From: Amycolatopsis tucumanensis
GTDB lineage: Bacteria; Actinomycetota; Actinomycetes; Mycobacteriales; Pseudonocardiaceae
NCBI RefSeq assembly: GCF_021654135.1
Contig: NZ_JAKGSD010000022.1
Span: forward strand, 25,298-89,297
Reading direction: 5' to 3'
Length of the DNA: 64,000 bases
Positions 33,278 to 40,983 of this stretch are shown piece after piece. The first letter of the stretch is position 1. The number at the start of each line of letters is the position of its first letter. Below the pieces are notes generated by a model. It saw only the letters and a list, made by a program, of their open reading frames with translations, was not told the origin of the DNA and searched no databases. Made by a program: the position numbers and the translations under genes.

Positions 33278-34330
33278 ATGAACCCGCGCATGTTGGTCAT
33301 GGCGCGGGAGTCGCGAGGGATGACCCAGAAGGACCTCGCGCAGGCGGCAGGCGTGCCGCAAGGCACCCTGTCGAAGGCGGAGAACGGCAGCACGGAGCTG
33401 TCCGAGGACAAGCTGCAGCGCTTGGCCGACGTTCTTCGCTACCCCCGCCATGTTCTTGAGTGGACGGACCCGGTCTACGGATTCGGCAGCTCGAGCTTCT
33501 ATCACCGCAAGCAGCAAACCTTGCCACAGACGACCTTGCGGAAGATTCAGGCCAACGTCAACTTTCTCTCGATGCGGCTGCGACGACTCTCCAGCTCCAT
33601 CGACATCAAGGCACCCTTCTCCGTGCCGTGTTACGACGAGGGCGAATACCCCTCTGCGACCGAAGTGGCGCGATCGATTCGCGCCCGATGGATGTTGCCG
33701 ATGGGTCCGATCGACAGCGTCATCGCCATGCTGGAGTCCGCGGGCGTTTACGTCGTGCGACGCGACTTGGGATCGCCGAGGATTTCGGCCATCAGCGTGT
33801 GGCGTCCAGGCGAGAACCCGATGATGGTGCTCAACGAGGGGATGTCTGCAGACCGCGAGCGTTTCACCATGTGCCATGAACTGGGCCACTGGGTGATGCA
33901 CTCCGAGCCGCCCCTCGAGGAAGGGCGTGCGGAACGAGAAGCTGACGATTTCGCGGCCGAGCTGCTGATGCCAGCAGCGGAAATCCGGCCGCAACTGCAC
34001 GGCATTGACTTGGCGAAGGCAGCTGCGCTCAAGCGGTACTGGAAGACCGCGATGTCGGCTCTGATCCGCCGTGCCCGCGACCTTGAAGTGATCACCCCTT
34101 CTCGCTACCGGAGCTTGTGCGTGCAGATGTCGCAGCACGGCTTCAGCCGAAACGAGCCGGTCGAGGTCGCCCGCGAGGAACCGACCGTTGTCGACGCTAT
34201 GGTTCGTATCCATCTTGCAGAGCACGGCTACAGTCGGCGTGAATTGGCCGACGTCGTAGGGCTCCGCAGTGACGAGTTTCTCGGTGAGTTTCCGGGGCCT
34301 GCGGTTGGTGGTCTCCGACGAGTTCAGTAA
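33278..34330 (+). CDS. XRE helix-turn-helix plus ImmA/IrrE metallopeptidase
   Basis: The 350-residue protein has an N-terminal XRE domain (MARESRGMTQKDLAQAAGVPQGTLSKAENG, about residues 8-37) and a central zinc-peptidase domain with HExxH in MCHELGHWVMH and the third ligand region READDFAAELLMP. Such proteins relieve repression by cleaving or binding a regulator, as ImmA does in ICEBs1 and IrrE/PprI does in the DNA-damage response. The upstream 198-aa protein is the likely partner. It is part of the accessory region after tRNA-Ala. Confidence 0.87.
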   Translation: MNPRMLVMARESRGMTQKDLAQAAGVPQGTLSKAENGSTELSEDKLQRLADVLRYPRHVLEWTDPVYGFGSSSFYHRKQQTLPQTTLRKIQANVNFLSMRLRRLSSSIDIKAPFSVPCYDEGEYPSATEVARSIRARWMLPMGPIDSVIAMLESAGVYVVRRDLGSPRISAISVWRPGENPMMVLNEGMSADRERFTMCHELGHWVMHSEPPLEEGRAEREADDFAAELLMPAAEIRPQLHGIDLAKAAALKRYWKTAMSALIRRARDLEVITPSRYRSLCVQMSQHGFSRNEPVEVAREEPTVVDAMVRIHLAEHGYSRRELADVVGLRSDEFLGEFPGPAVGGLRRVQ

Positions 34331-34614
34331 TCGGAGTGCGGTTCGTCCGCCTTGGATCGCCGTCGCTGGCCTCGCGGATCCGGGCGTAACCAGCGCCGCG
34401 CCACGAGGGGTATCGGAGCCGAGTGCCGGCGGTTTACTGCCGGTGCTCGACCTCACCGACGAGCACGGGGCGCTTCATCAGCCTGACTGAGGCATCACAC
34501 GACACCGGTGTGTCCGAACGGGCTTGCGTTCCGCTACGGCGGTACGAGACCTCGTTGGGGGTAACCGCGGCTCATGAACATCCCTTGCGGCATCCGACCT
34601 GAGAACGAGCGCCG
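34331..34614. other. Intergenic stretch without a convincing gene
   Basis: This gap separates the 3' ends of the XRE-ImmA gene (+) and the Imm1 gene (-). Only short, low-quality reading frames are seen, and no clear hairpin or promoter. Confidence 0.6.
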
Positions 34615-35019
34615 TTACCGTGAAGCTGGTAACCGCCACTCGATCGTTGCTGGCCGCCGGCCCGTGGCCAAGAAGTCATGGGCGGTTCGCCGGATGATCT
34701 CGAGCGGCAGCTCCGCGTCGGCGGGGTACTCGGTGTCGTTGTCCTGGTAGTAGTACAGCGGCGGTTCCGGAAGCATCTCAGGGCCGTGCGAGTAATACGC
34801 CTGGCCGGATGCGCTGTAGAACGCCACGCCCCGGCCCCGCTCGCTGTCCAGTCCGATTTCGAGCATGCCTCGCCCGGGATCGCCAGCGACGAACAACTGG
34901 ATGCTGTTCGCGCCTTCCCAGCCGGTGACGGTGTCAAGGACGGCGTCGAGGTCCGCGGGCGTCCGCACTGGGGTTGGGCCTTCGGCTTCGGGGTCGAACC
35001 ACGCGTCTAGCTCCACCAC
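34615..35019 (-). CDS. Imm1-family immunity protein (putative)
   Basis: The 134-residue acidic protein has the Imm1 pattern: an N-terminal TPADLDAVLDTV segment, a central beta-rich region (IQLFVAGDPGRGMLEIGLDSERG, then GVAFYSASGQAYYS), and a C-terminal PLEIIRRTAHDFLATGRRPATIEW. Imm1 proteins neutralise deaminase toxins of the SCP1.201/DddA type, and such a candidate lies immediately upstream with a 13-nt overlap. Acidic composition fits binding a basic DNA-acting toxin. Confidence 0.8.
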   Translation of the reverse strand: MVELDAWFDPEAEGPTPVRTPADLDAVLDTVTGWEGANSIQLFVAGDPGRGMLEIGLDSERGRGVAFYSASGQAYYSHGPEMLPEPPLYYYQDNDTEYPADAELPLEIIRRTAHDFLATGRRPATIEWRLPASR

Positions 35020-35768
35020 GGTCGTGCGCCTCCTCGGTATACCTTCACTAGCGGCTGCCCATCGGGCTTGACACCGTGGACCGTGAGGGTCGAGCCCTTG
35101 GGCAGCAAGACGGGAACCAGCGTGTCACACCCGGCCGGACCAGTGCACGGGCGATTGTTGATCACCACGGTGGCGTGCCGGATGTGGTTCGCTGCCATGT
35201 GCGCCGCCAGCTTCATTTCGACATCCGCTGATCGAGTGACCGGCCGCAGTGGCATGCCAAGATCCTCCAGCCGTCGATCCACGAGCTGTTGGTCAGGGTC
35301 CCTGCCGCTGACGATCGGGACGGTCGCGCCGTCCGGGGTCCACCAGCGACCATGGGTCTTCCGCCCCCGCTCGCCCCGTCGAATGGGCGGGGGCAACTCA
35401 GCTCGAGCGGCCGCCACCGCGTCGTCTGCTGAGTGATCCTCAGCGGTCGGGGACTCCTTGCTGGCACGATCGTTCGGAGCACTCGGCCCAACCGCAGGCC
35501 GAGCTGATGTGGCGCCTAGGATTTCGAGGTAACGCTGCAGCATCGCTTCGACGACGCCCAGGGTGGAGTCGTTGCCGGTCATCTCCTGAGCAGCGTTACC
35601 GGCCTCGCTGGGGAGAGTGGCACCTTCACCGGTCGCGCCAGCGAAGGCCTGTCCCCAGTGTTCAGCTGCTTCTCCGGTGAGTCCCGCGGCAGTCCGCAAG
35701 GCGCGGCGGGCCATGCCGATGCATGCCAAGGCGCGGTGTAGACGCTCGGCTAACTCGTCGACCGACAT
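35007..35768 (-). CDS. SCP1.201/DddA-like deaminase toxin candidate
   Basis: The 253-residue protein has a helical N-terminus (SVDELAERLHRALACIGMARRAL), a flexible middle, and a C-terminal deaminase-like domain. The zinc/catalytic segment reads SADVEMKLAAHM where relatives carry HxE, so the first ligand is Asp (DxE). It is followed by ATVVINNRPCTGPAGCDTLV with the zinc Cys pair and the LLPKGSTLTVHG strand. Asp at this place has been noted in the deaminase superfamily. ATG 35768 is chosen because it has a G-rich ribosome site and begins the helical domain. The frame stays open to GTG 35909, but that part is NUDIX-derived. No secretion domain is visible. Confidence 0.75.
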   Translation of the reverse strand: MSVDELAERLHRALACIGMARRALRTAAGLTGEAAEHWGQAFAGATGEGATLPSEAGNAAQEMTGNDSTLGVVEAMLQRYLEILGATSARPAVGPSAPNDRASKESPTAEDHSADDAVAAARAELPPPIRRGERGRKTHGRWWTPDGATVPIVSGRDPDQQLVDRRLEDLGMPLRPVTRSADVEMKLAAHMAANHIRHATVVINNRPCTGPAGCDTLVPVLLPKGSTLTVHGVKPDGQPLVKVYRGGARPWWS

Positions 35769-35769
35769 G

Positions 35770-36110
35770 CAGCCCGCCCCCCAACAGTCGTCAGGCTGGC
35801 CCGGTGCAAATCCATACTCCCGCAAGCGATGTCCGTGTTTCCCGTCTTGCCAGGCTGCGGTGAGGAAATCGAGTGCGTCCTCGGGTAGCTGGTCCAGATT
35901 GGTCCACACCAGTTCGGTTCACTTGTGTGGCTTCCGGATGTGCGGGGTTCCGGTCCAGGAGTGGGCGGTGAAGAATAGGAAGTCGTGGGGATCGGGCATT
36001 GGCCTCCTCATCTGGCGGTGGCGAGGGCTCCGGGCTGGGTGGTGCGCGATCCGCTGACGTACTGGGAATGTCCTCGCAGCCGTCCTCGAACGCTTCTTTC
36101 ACAGGTATTG
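35770..36110 (-). pseudogene. NUDIX hydrolase remnant with an in-frame stop
   Basis: Reading on the minus strand from about 36000, the frame gives DPHDFLFFTAHSWTGTPHIR, then KPHK, a TGA at about 35923, and then TELVWTNLDQLPEDALDF. This is the C-terminal part of a NUDIX hydrolase (pattern FFF...W-x-G-P...EP-x-KC-x-EL-x-W...LP). A single TGC-to-TGA change explains the stop. Upstream, a different frame shows KEAFEDGCEDI, like the end of a NUDIX box, implying a frameshift too. The remnant ends against the deaminase gene. Confidence 0.6.
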
Positions 36111-36125
36111 TTCAACTGGTTTCGG

Positions 36126-36971
36126 TCAGGAGCGCGCCCGGTACTGTGCCCACGTTGTTGCGGCGTCGCGCATCCGCAGTTTCCAGGGGCGCGGGTCGTT
36201 GGCTGCGATCTCGGTCCACAGTGCGGCGTTGACTGCGGTGAAGGTGTCGAGCGCTTGCGGTGTCGCGGTGGTCCAGGTCGGGTTGCTGGCTGCCCAGGTC
36301 TCGGCGGTGACTGGGGGGTGTCCTTCGGCGATGAGCCAGAGTGCGGTGCAGGCGGTGTCGATCCAGGGCGCGCCGAGGGTCGGCCAGGTCCAGTCCACGA
36401 GGCGTGCCCCGTGCTCGGTGATGATGATGTTGTTCGGGTTGAGGTCGGTGTGCAGAAGATGGTCCCCGGCGAGTAGGGCAGGATCGGATGCGATTTGCTC
36501 GGCAGCGTCGGCCCACCGGTCTTCGATCCGGCGGCACCCGGTCGGCGGCGGCGGCAGTTCGGTGAGGTGAGCAAGCAGGGCAGCCACGGCCGGGAGATCG
36601 GTCGAGTGGGGCGAGAGGTCGGCTGGACGGCCTTCGAGGTGCTCGAAGCCGAGCACGTGCCACCCGGCGATGTCGATCTCCCACAGCAGGCGTGGTGCGA
36701 TCGGGTACGCGTGTGGATTGATGAAGGCTTCCCGGCGTTGCGCGGCGGCACGCGCGCTGTGGGTGCCTTTGGCGAAAACCAGGCCCGTGTCGGTGTGCAG
36801 CCGCGCCGTGAACGCGGTGTTGAGTCCGGCGCTGATCGTCTCTGCGCGGCGGACTTCGCCGGCCCGTTCCTGCACGGCTGCTCGCACTGCCGTAGGCAAC
36901 TGCTCCCACTGGAGCCGTGGTGCGGTGGGGTTCATCGCCTGCGCGGTGGACCAGGTGGAGGCGGGGGTCAT
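36126..36971 (-). CDS. APH-type phosphotransferase in the RiPP-like cluster
   Basis: The 281-residue aminoglycoside-phosphotransferase-fold protein has the catalytic loop LLHTDLNPNNIII (HxDxxxxN) and the metal-binding DWTWP. The N-lobe is short (AGLNTAFTARLHTDTGLVFAKG). Members phosphorylate small molecules or peptides. Its start overlaps the GNAT stop (ATGA), so it is the last gene of the radical SAM/peptide operon and could phosphorylate the product for self-protection or tailoring; this is inference. Confidence 0.85.
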   Translation of the reverse strand: MTPASTWSTAQAMNPTAPRLQWEQLPTAVRAAVQERAGEVRRAETISAGLNTAFTARLHTDTGLVFAKGTHSARAAAQRREAFINPHAYPIAPRLLWEIDIAGWHVLGFEHLEGRPADLSPHSTDLPAVAALLAHLTELPPPPTGCRRIEDRWADAAEQIASDPALLAGDHLLHTDLNPNNIIITEHGARLVDWTWPTLGAPWIDTACTALWLIAEGHPPVTAETWAASNPTWTTATPQALDTFTAVNAALWTEIAANDPRPWKLRMRDAATTWAQYRARS

Positions 36972-37936
36972 GCGTGCACGGTGCTCGCATAGCCGAGTGG
37001 CCGCAGCCCTTCGGACAGGAACAGTCGATCGGATGCTCCATCGACACGTGTCTGGAGCAGTTGGTAATGGGCGCGGTGGTGCACGCTCCAGCGCTCGACG
37101 GCGCGCCACAGAGCTCGCCCGTGACCATGACCCCGCTGCCCAGGTAGGACCCCGAAGTACTGCGGCAGCAGCATTCGCCGGCCGGAGCGGTCGGAGATGA
37201 TGGTCAGCGGGCCGATCGCGCCGACGACGCGGCCGCCGGCTTGGGTGACGAGGATGGGTCCGTCCTGGTGGCCGGCGTCGCGGCGATTGTGCAGGAATTC
37301 GAATCCGTGGTCGGCCATCGCTGCGGCGAAGTCGGCGAAGGTGGCGGCGACGTCGCGGTCGCAGTCGTCCAGTTCGGTCACCGCCGGGTCTGTCGTGGGT
37401 TCGGGGGCTGGGTGGTTGAAGTCCTTGACGAGCACCCGGGTCTGGTTTGCGTGGCCGGTGGGGTTGGTGCTGAACCACATCACCCGTCCGTGTGCTGCTG
37501 CGTAGGTGGTGCAGCAGCGGCGTGTCGCCGCCCGTAACGCGTCGAGATCAGGGGAGTCGCCGTAGAAGTAGGTCTTCACAGTGCCGCCGCCGCGTCGGGT
37601 GACGACTGGGATGATCGTGTGGTCAGGGCGGTGAACGATCTCGTCCATGAGCACCGTGTCGTCCTTGGTGGGGGACCAGCGGCGGTCCTTGTCGAACGGG
37701 AGTGCGACGCCGGTTCGGCTGGCGGTCAGCACTTCGGTGAACACGTCGATGAACATCTCCGGGGTGCACAGGTCGGGGTGCGCGGGTCCCAGAACCGGGA
37801 CGTAGGGCACGGTCAGCACACGACTCAACCAGTCGGCCCGCAATCGCATGCGTTGCAGACTAGGACCGTACGGTGGGGCACCGGCGCGCGGACACGCCGA
37901 TGCCCCAGTGGGCGGGTCAGTACGGGTTGTCGTCAC
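36968..37936 (-). CDS. GNAT-family N-acetyltransferase in the RiPP-like cluster
   Basis: The 322-residue protein has a C-terminal GNAT domain with the acetyl-CoA motif QYFGVLPGQRGHGHGRALWR (motif A) and beta strands ILVTQAGGRVVGAIGPLT. The N-terminal 160 residues are specific to this family (WLSRVLTVPYVPVLGPAHPD; DRRWSPTKDDTVLMDEIVHR). GTG 37936 overlaps the end of the precursor gene by 20 nt; ATG 37849 is an alternative start. It could acetylate the peptide product or give self-resistance. Confidence 0.8.
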   Translation of the reverse strand: MTTTRTDPPTGASACPRAGAPPYGPSLQRMRLRADWLSRVLTVPYVPVLGPAHPDLCTPEMFIDVFTEVLTASRTGVALPFDKDRRWSPTKDDTVLMDEIVHRPDHTIIPVVTRRGGGTVKTYFYGDSPDLDALRAATRRCCTTYAAAHGRVMWFSTNPTGHANQTRVLVKDFNHPAPEPTTDPAVTELDDCDRDVAATFADFAAAMADHGFEFLHNRRDAGHQDGPILVTQAGGRVVGAIGPLTIISDRSGRRMLLPQYFGVLPGQRGHGHGRALWRAVERWSVHHRAHYQLLQTRVDGASDRLFLSEGLRPLGYASTVHA

Positions 37937-38048
37937 CTGCGTTGCAGGAGCACTTCGAGGACTCGACCAGCACGTCGAGGTCGTCGACGAACTCCAGCTC
38001 GTCGGAGTCCGTACGCGGGGGCTGCAGCTCGAGCAGGACAGCGGTCAC
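37917..38048 (-). CDS. Putative RiPP precursor peptide, 43 aa
   Basis: GTG 38048 is preceded by AAGGAGGTGAT (38052-38062), a near-perfect anti-16S match and the best ribosome site in the window. The peptide begins TAVLLELQPPRTDSDELEF, continues with VDDLDVLVES and ends SKCSCNAGDDNPY. The acidic leader-like half resembles FxLD-type leaders (F-x-x-D-L-D-V). The last 13 residues, with CxC, Asn, two Asp and a terminal Tyr, look like a core. It is located directly downstream of a radical SAM/SPASM gene and upstream of GNAT and APH genes. Confidence 0.8.
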   Translation of the reverse strand: MTAVLLELQPPRTDSDELEFVDDLDVLVESSKCSCNAGDDNPY

Positions 38049-38078
38049 GGCGATCACCTCCTTCCGCGGGTTTCGGAG

Positions 38079-39182
38079 TCAGGATCCGTGTTGGCAGTAG
38101 GCCGATAGTGGTGCTTTGGCCTTGCGGTAGAGCTGCACCAGCGGCATACACGTGCCGCAGGAGCCTTGGAGCTGGCAGCCGGTGCAGCCGCCTTGGCGGA
38201 GCAGCAGCGCGTCGGCGATCCCGCCGAGCTGGGTCAGGCCCTCGACACCTTCGGTCATGAGCGGGATCTGCGGGTCGCGGCCGACTTTGCAGATGCTGGC
38301 CATGCCGTGCGGGTCGACGTGGAAGAAGGTGTGCCCGGCTGAGCAGCCGGTGAAGGGTTTGCGTTTGCGCAGGTACTCCTGCGACTGGGCGGGCAGGGAC
38401 TCGGCGCCGCCGTAGATGGTCGGCGACATGTTGGAGAACACGTGGTAGGGCAGGTCGAAGCGCTCGGCCAGAGCTTCCATGGCGTCGACTTCGTGGGCGT
38501 TGGTGTTGGTGACGATCAGGTTGAGATTCATCGGCAGCCGGGCCTCGTGGGCGGCGGTGAGGCCGCGCAGGAACTTGTCGAACGAGCCGCGGCGGCGGGT
38601 CAGCCCGTCGTAGCTCTCGGCCGTGGCGCCATAGACGCTGATCGTCAGCCGGTACGGGCGCATCGTGGTCAGTAGCTCGAGGATCGCGGGGTTGTGCAGC
38701 CGGGAGCCGTTGGAGGAGATCGACAGCATCATGCCCTGCTCGAACGCGCACCGGTACACCTCGGGGAACAGCTTGTCGATCAGCGGCTCGCCGCCGGTCA
38801 GCTGTAGCCACAGCACGCCGGCGTCGCGCATTATGTGCAGCAGCCGCTCCCGATCCGGCCAGGACAGGCCCTCGAACTTCTTCAGCCCGAGGTAACAGTG
38901 CTTGCAGTCGTAGTTGCAGCCCAGGTTCAACTCATACGACGCCCGCCCATACCCGAAGGGGGAGACCGGACGAACCAGCACCGCCTCGCCGACCCGGTGG
39001 CCGGTGAGGTCGAGGTCGGGCCAGCGGCGCCGGACGGCGTCGACCAGCCACTGGGGGCATCGGCCCGTGCCGGACTGTTCCAGCTCCCGGTGTCGACGTG
39101 GGCCGATCTTGATCCCGCTGGGGCTGCCCGGACGCAGCAGAAGGAAGTCCTCGAGGAACTGGCTGGCGATCAGGTCATGCAC
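38079..39182 (-). CDS. Radical SAM/SPASM peptide-modifying enzyme
   Basis: The 367-residue enzyme carries the SAM-binding cluster motif NLGCNYDCKHCYLG (CxxxCxxC, about residues 91-104), LTGGEPL, and a C-terminal SPASM region with auxiliary-cluster cysteines (FTGCSAGHTFFHVDPHG, ASICKVG, then GGCTGCQLQGSCGTCMP and a final YCQHG). The N-terminal 85 residues (HDLIASQFLEDFLLLRPG) may act as a peptide-recognition element. GTG 39182 has GAGGAG upstream. SPASM enzymes install thioether or carbon crosslinks in RiPP peptides; the 43-aa peptide 30 nt downstream is the obvious substrate. Confidence 0.92.
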   Translation of the reverse strand: MHDLIASQFLEDFLLLRPGSPSGIKIGPRRHRELEQSGTGRCPQWLVDAVRRRWPDLDLTGHRVGEAVLVRPVSPFGYGRASYELNLGCNYDCKHCYLGLKKFEGLSWPDRERLLHIMRDAGVLWLQLTGGEPLIDKLFPEVYRCAFEQGMMLSISSNGSRLHNPAILELLTTMRPYRLTISVYGATAESYDGLTRRRGSFDKFLRGLTAAHEARLPMNLNLIVTNTNAHEVDAMEALAERFDLPYHVFSNMSPTIYGGAESLPAQSQEYLRKRKPFTGCSAGHTFFHVDPHGMASICKVGRDPQIPLMTEGVEGLTQLGGIADALLLRQGGCTGCQLQGSCGTCMPLVQLYRKAKAPLSAYCQHGS

Positions 39183-39270
39183 GGGAACTCCTCGGAGTGT
39201 CGGCGAGAACGGAGTTGGTCGCCCGTGCCCGCGCGCGGGGAGGGTGCACAGTCGCGCGGGCACGGGCAGC

Positions 39271-39504
39271 TCAAGCGTGAGCCCGGAAGGACGGCCGAGT
39301 GCTGGCCTGCTCGATCCGCGTGGCCTCGTCCTCGAGGTAGGTCCCGACGTCGCGGAAGATCCCGGCCATCTCGCGCAACTCATGCGGCGGCAGGTGGCCG
39401 TGGGCGTCCTGGAACTCCAGCATCCGGCGCGTCGCGCCGCCCATACCCGCGTTGATGCGCATGAGGTTTCCCAGGACGTCGAACTCTCGCTTGACCTCGC
39501 TCAC
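39271..39504 (-). CDS. Small helical protein at the head of the RiPP-like cluster, 77 aa
   Basis: The all-helical protein (EVKREFDVLGNLMRINAGMG; REMAGIFRDVGTYLEDEATRIEQ) precedes the radical SAM gene by 88 nt on the same strand. GTG 39504 is used. It might be an accessory or peptide-binding factor; no RRE fold can be claimed. A TTGACC box near 39556-39561 is a possible -35 for the operon. Confidence 0.65.
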   Translation of the reverse strand: MSEVKREFDVLGNLMRINAGMGGATRRMLEFQDAHGHLPPHELREMAGIFRDVGTYLEDEATRIEQASTRPSFRAHA

Positions 39505-39660
39505 GCATCCAGCATCGCGGCAGCTCAGGTGCCTGTACAGCCCAGATAGCAGGTAGGTCAAGGGGATGTTGAGGGGATGATTGCTGGGACGTTCCCGGCT
39601 ACCGGGCGGTTACGAACAGTGTCAGACTGAGCACGAACCCGTCGTCCGCCCGGAGCCCTG

Positions 39661-40983
39661 ATGACCATCGAGCCGAACGACCGCCTAAAGCGTGCCCGCG
39701 AGCGCGTCGAGTCGCCCAATGCCACAGGTCAACCCCTCAGTCGGCAGGAACTCGCCGAGCTGGTCAACGCCTGGATCCGCACCCACAAGGATCGCCGTGA
39801 CGACCTGAACGCCAACTACATCGGCAAGCTGGAGACAGGCCGCATCCGCTGGCCGCAGGACCCCATCCGCCGGGAAGCGTTTCGTGCCGTGCTCGGGGCG
39901 GCCACGGATGCCGACCTCGGGTTCCAGCGCCCGCGCCGTTCCCGCTCTACCGTGGCCGACGTGGACCGACAGCAGTTTCTTCGCGCAGCAGTAGGCGTGA
40001 CCGCCGGTGCCGCGATCGCCAGGTCGTCCCTGGCCGATCTCCTGGCTCCCAGCGAGCGAACACCTGTTCCCGCCAGCATCGGCATGGACCACGTCCGTGA
40101 GGTCCGGACCGCGGCCTCCGCGTTCGGCTCCTGGGATGCCACGTACGGCGGCGGTGTCGTCCGCGAGGCTGTCACGGCGCAGCTGATTCATTGCGCGGAA
40201 CTGCTCAATGCCCGCTGCTCACCTGCCGTGCGGCGGGACATGCTGTCGGCGGTCGGCTATCTCGCGCACGTCACCGCGTTCATGGCCTTCGACGCCTACG
40301 CCCACGAAGATGCCCGCCGCATGTTCGACTTCGCCCTCTTGTGCGCGGAGAACGCCGGGGACTGGCACTTGCGCGCCAAGGTGCTCTCCTCGATGGCCCG
40401 TCAGGCGATCTGGTGCGGGGACGCCGATGGTGGTCTGACCTACACCGAACTGGCCCTCGTGCGAGCGGATCGCCTCACCGCGACCGAGCAGGCGATGCTG
40501 CACACCGCCCGCGCCCGTGCCCTGGCCAAACTCGGCCGGGTCGAGGAAACCGCTGCCGCCGTGGGCGTCGCCGACGACGCGTTCAGCCGCAGTCAACCCG
40601 ACAACGACCCGCCATGGATGGCCTACTACGACGCCGCACAACATGCCGGAGACACCGGACACGCCCTGTGGGACACCGCGATGCACGGCCATTTCAGGAG
40701 CGAGGCCCGCCGTCGCCTCGCCGCGGCCGTCGCGGGCCACGACGCGGGACACGCCCGATCACGTGCGATCTCCCAGATCAAGCTGGCATCCCTCGTGATG
40801 GTCACGGGTGACCCTGCCGAAGCGGCGGCGCTCGGGACACAGGCACTGGACTGGTCCGGCCCGATCAAATCACGCCGAGCCGCGGACGACCTGCGGGACC
40901 TGCGCAAACTGGCGCGTGACCATGATCGGGAGAACGCCGTCGCAGAACTGGCCCACCGAATCGGTGGAGCGGTGGCGCGATGA
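39661..40983 (+). CDS. XRE-TPR regulator, divergent from the RiPP-like cluster
   Basis: The 440-residue protein has an XRE-like N-terminus (SRQELAELVNAWIRTHKDRRDDLNANYIGKLETGRIRWP), a central Ala-rich segment (RQFLRAAVGVTAGAAIARSS) and TPR-like helical repeats (WHLRAKVLSSMARQAIWCGD; EQAMLHTARARALAKLGRVEE). Such proteins act as pathway-specific or developmental regulators in actinomycetes. It is coupled by ATGA overlap to the following APH-fold gene and is divergent from the peptide operon, so it is the best candidate regulator. Confidence 0.82.
   Translation: MTIEPNDRLKRARERVESPNATGQPLSRQELAELVNAWIRTHKDRRDDLNANYIGKLETGRIRWPQDPIRREAFRAVLGAATDADLGFQRPRRSRSTVADVDRQQFLRAAVGVTAGAAIARSSLADLLAPSERTPVPASIGMDHVREVRTAASAFGSWDATYGGGVVREAVTAQLIHCAELLNARCSPAVRRDMLSAVGYLAHVTAFMAFDAYAHEDARRMFDFALLCAENAGDWHLRAKVLSSMARQAIWCGDADGGLTYTELALVRADRLTATEQAMLHTARARALAKLGRVEETAAAVGVADDAFSRSQPDNDPPWMAYYDAAQHAGDTGHALWDTAMHGHFRSEARRRLAAAVAGHDAGHARSRAISQIKLASLVMVTGDPAEAAALGTQALDWSGPIKSRRAADDLRDLRKLARDHDRENAVAELAHRIGGAVAR

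Noticed and set aside
34269..34490. A 73-codon frame overlapping the end of the XRE-ImmA gene
   Set aside because: No ribosome site, no recognisable domain, and most of it lies in a gap with poor coding character.
35769..35909. N-terminal 47 residues of a longer deaminase reading frame from GTG 35909
   Set aside because: This part reads as the C-terminus of a NUDIX hydrolase continuing past an in-frame stop, and a better ATG with a G-rich ribosome site exists at 35768.
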